Below are positions 61,852-64,000 of a DNA stretch of 64,000 nt, one piece after another (position 1 is the stretch's first letter; each line of letters begins with the position of its first letter). A program made the translations under genes and the position numbers. Below the pieces are notes generated by a model. It searched no databases and was not told where the DNA came from. It saw only the letters and a list, made by a program, of their open reading frames with translations. The DNA is from Devosia sp. (GTDB taxonomy: Bacteria; Pseudomonadota; Alphaproteobacteria; Rhizobiales; Devosiaceae), in assembly GCF_025809055.1 (NCBI RefSeq), contig NZ_CP075529.1, positions 2,046,001-2,110,000 on the forward strand. Reading direction: 5' to 3'.

Positions 61852-64000
61852 CAGCTGATCTCGCTTCTGAATTCGCCGGTGTTCAAGTCCCAGTAAGAGA
61901 GGCCGTTCACCGATCTGATGCGGCCGGTGAACACTGTATTTTCAGCGTCGATCACGACGCGGGTTTCGCCTGTGCTCTTGGCGTCGATATAGATTCCGGC
62001 GGACACAAACCCATTGCCTGTCGAAGCCCGTGCCTGCAGCGCGACGCGGGCGCTCCATCCGCTGGGGGCCGAAACGGCCGTGATTTTGAACAGGCCACCG
62101 GCGAACCGGCCATCAAAGTCCGTCTCGACGGCAATGATGGCCGTCGCAAGGGCCACAACCTCATCCGCAAGGGTGGAGACGTCACCAGTAAGCTCATCGA
62201 TCTCTCCACCCTGCGTCGTTACGATCGAGGTCACCGAAAGCAGGCCGGATGCTGTTGCCGTCAGGCCGGTGACCGGATCGTTGATCGTCGCCTCGGCCGT
62301 GTCCATCCGGCTCGACAGGCTGCCGATCCCGCTCGAAACCGTGGTGATCTGGCTCTGAAAACTCGCCGAGGTCTGCGCAAACGTTGTGCTGAGTGCTTGG
62401 GTAAACTCCGACAACGCGCCCAGGTCGCCGGCCACCACATTGATCTGCTGCTCGAACTTCGCCTCGGTGGTCCCGAACCGGGCCGTCACTTCAGTTCGGA
62501 TCGTCTGCTGGTCCATGACCCTGTCCAGCAGCCCGTTGGCCAGCAACGCGATGGCCCGCGACCGATCCGCCTGCATCTGCTCGATCGTGCGGCTGTTTTC
62601 CTGCCGCAGCCGGTTGAGCTCGTCGGTCAGGTCATCGGGGCCAATCTGGACGTCCGCGATCGTGACGGGCATCCACGCGGAGGCGACAACTGGCCTGCCG
62701 GACGGCGTCACATACTCAAGCTGCACCTCAATCGTCTCGCCGCGCAGCGAGAACGGCACGCCAATTCGAGCAGACCCGGTTAGGAGGCCAGGTTTCGGCA
62801 CCAACGTGGTATAGTCTGGATCACCCGACGCGCCCAGCATCCGGTGTGAAACCCGAACAAAGCTAACGTCGACCTGGACCGAAGCCGAGGACCAAAAGGC
62901 ATCATAGGCCAGTTCACCTGGAACCGGAGCGACGGACGGCCCCGACACTTCCTGCGGATCCGGTCGATTGGGGCGAATGGGCGTGAAAGTCAGAGGCTTC
63001 TGATCTGTGTCCGGGTCCCAGTCATGGTCAGAAGGGTCAATTTCATGAAGGCCCAGCACCACATTGCCGAAGGGTTCAACCGTGCGGGCCGTGATCAGAA
63101 AGAACTTGGCCGAGTAGCCGAACCGCTCGGAACTCCAGGCCAGCACCTGCAGAGGGCGGAACTGCGCGAACTCAGGCGGCAATGCGACGACATGGCGGCG
63201 AAACCGCCGACCTTCCTCAACCACAGCCTTTAGAATGCGCTGAGCCTGGGTGCCGGAAAATGTCGTATCGAGGCTGAGACCTTCGATGTTCTCCCGGCCG
63301 TCATCCTCGGTGACAAGATCGCTGCGAATATAGGGCGCGGTCTCTTTGTCTTCCCAGGACTGCTCCGGCTCACGATACGTGGCAGTCGCGCCGTTGATTA
63401 CCTCATCGAGGTTTGGGAATGGGATCGTCCCAAGCGAATTGGTTGCCAGGACATCAGCGTCAGAAAAGGCACCATCAGCAGTGTTCGGCACACCGACTAA
63501 CGGAAAAACCGTTCCATCTGCCAGGTGGGCAATTCGCCCGTTACAGCCGACCAGAAATTCGCGGATGACATCGGCCGGACGCTCATTGAGGGCTATCAAC
63601 CGCCCTGCGCGAAACTGCTTCTCGGTCCCGCCGTCCTTGAGGTTGATGGCAAGATCGCAGGCGTCCATTGCTGCGGCCCAGGCATCATAGGGCAGTTCGG
63701 ACGCGCTTTTCTTGCCACCCCACACATGAGCGCCATTGTAATAGATGCCGCGCTCGATGTTGTAGATCATGACCATGTTGTTGTCGGAGAAGGCCCATGT
63801 GGCCTGCTCTTCTGGCGTCGGGATGGCGCCGGCCCAACGCTGCGGACCAGACCCGCCCTTGGTGCTGTCCTTCCGAGGGTCATAGAGCTTGATGCCCTGG
63901 AACTCTCCGACCACCTCCGGGAAGCCGGTCCAGACAGTGTCGCTCCAGAGAGCCGTGGTGATCAGGTAGGGAACGCCGACACCGATCATGTCGGACGCCC
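61851..64000 (-). CDS. phage host-specificity (gpJ/TIGR01600-like) tail protein, 5' end outside window
   Basis: The visible 715 C-terminal residues belong to a large central tail-tip protein; the frame is still open at the right edge, so the Met at 63989 need not be the start. The visible part has a phage-tail_3-type region (GEFQGIKLYDPRKDSTKGGSGP, YNIERGIYYNGAHVWGG, ALNERPADVIREFLVGCNGRIAHLADGTVFPLVG, in parts), fibronectin-like or Ig-like strands near the middle (SVQVDVSFVRVSHRM; IGVPFSLRGETIEVQLEYV), a long helical coiled coil (LNRLRQENSRTIEQMQADRSRAIALLA, in parts) and a beta C-terminus ending SYWDLNTGEFRSEIS. It determines host recognition and anchors the fibres. Confidence 0.85.
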   Translation of the reverse strand, partial: ASDMIGVGVPYLITTALWSDTVWTGFPEVVGEFQGIKLYDPRKDSTKGGSGPQRWAGAIPTPEEQATWAFSDNNMVMIYNIERGIYYNGAHVWGGKKSASELPYDAWAAAMDACDLAINLKDGGTEKQFRAGRLIALNERPADVIREFLVGCNGRIAHLADGTVFPLVGVPNTADGAFSDADVLATNSLGTIPFPNLDEVINGATATYREPEQSWEDKETAPYIRSDLVTEDDGRENIEGLSLDTTFSGTQAQRILKAVVEEGRRFRRHVVALPPEFAQFRPLQVLAWSSERFGYSAKFFLITARTVEPFGNVVLGLHEIDPSDHDWDPDTDQKPLTFTPIRPNRPDPQEVSGPSVAPVPGELAYDAFWSSASVQVDVSFVRVSHRMLGASGDPDYTTLVPKPGLLTGSARIGVPFSLRGETIEVQLEYVTPSGRPVVASAWMPVTIADVQIGPDDLTDELNRLRQENSRTIEQMQADRSRAIALLANGLLDRVMDQQTIRTEVTARFGTTEAKFEQQINVVAGDLGALSEFTQALSTTFAQTSASFQSQITTVSSGIGSLSSRMDTAEATINDPVTGLTATASGLLSVTSIVTTQGGEIDELTGDVSTLADEVVALATAIIAVETDFDGRFAGGLFKITAVSAPSGWSARVALQARASTGNGFVSAGIYIDAKSTGETRVVIDAENTVFTGRIRSVNGLSYWDLNTGEFRSEIS

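Noticed and set aside
51029..64000. Gene transfer agent rather than prophage
   Set aside because: Mom, an antisense moron-like gene, fibre genes and a spanin-like pair are not part of RcGTA-type clusters, and the tail-gene order differs.

Overview
The window reads as a chromosomal segment of a GC-rich alphaproteobacterium of the order Hyphomicrobiales (Rhizobiales), most like Devosia or another Devosiaceae. That genus-level guess is inference from gene content: a CpdR-type cell-cycle response regulator next to an N-formylglutamate amidohydrolase, frequent GTG/TTG starts, TRAP transporters, short palindromic intergenic repeats and Rhizobiales-type prophage genes. No rRNA or marker gene settles it. 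Genes are dense, with many 4-base ATGA overlaps and convergent overlapping stops.

Layout. 1-9.3 kb is mostly housekeeping: the 3' part of hrpB, msrB-hyi, a PPOX flavoprotein, two tandem tRNA-Val genes, cpdR, an N-formylglutamate amidohydrolase, hisN-like phosphatase, a lysophospholipase-like hydrolase and a nucleotidyltransferase. 9.3-9.9 kb is an hsp20 gene behind a convincing RpoH-type promoter and a probable RNA thermometer. A 770-base gene-free stretch with repeated motifs and hairpins leads into gltB-gst-gltD (glutamate synthase with a GST gene wedged inside) and hpt. 18.3-22.3 kb is a sugar-acid catabolic locus (UxaA-type dehydratase, GntR regulator, FucU/RbsD mutarotase, FAH-family hydrolase). 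An identical 12-bp palindrome stands before the dehydratase/gntR pair, before the FAH gene, and before an lldD-like L-lactate dehydrogenase 16 kb away, so these genes look like one regulon ending in lactate and pyruvate. 22.4-28.9 kb has a TetR-controlled flavin monooxygenase, nadB, a ccdA-thioredoxin-cytochrome c set and a PfkB kinase. 29.1-34.6 kb is a TRAP transporter for a carboxylate whose binding protein and membrane subunits flank a two-component system. 34.8-36.6 kb is an ECF sigma/anti-sigma pair with a secreted protein. 38.0-40.7 kb is modE-modA-modB with no modC; a hicAB toxin-antitoxin pair, with hicA apparently frameshifted, sits where modC would be expected. Then come eda, nadA, ridA, small secreted proteins, a diguanylate cyclase, an esterase and the lptD-lptE outer-membrane LPS assembly pair.

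50.9-64 kb is accessory DNA. A lower-GC three-gene operon of unknown function (51.0-52.9 kb) comes first, then SRAP protein and the late end of a tailed prophage read on the minus strand: host-specificity (gpJ-like) tail protein running off the window, three tail/fibre proteins and a small tail protein, then the lysis cassette (endolysin, membrane proteins, overlapping spanin-like genes), then a Mom-type DNA-modification gene with a zinc-ribbon partner. A beta-barrel outer-membrane protein gene on the opposite strand, with its own promoter-like sequence, looks like a moron. No integrase or attachment site is visible. The three-gene operon is the best candidate for an undescribed system; the shared 12-bp operator regulon and the Mom/zinc-ribbon pair are next.
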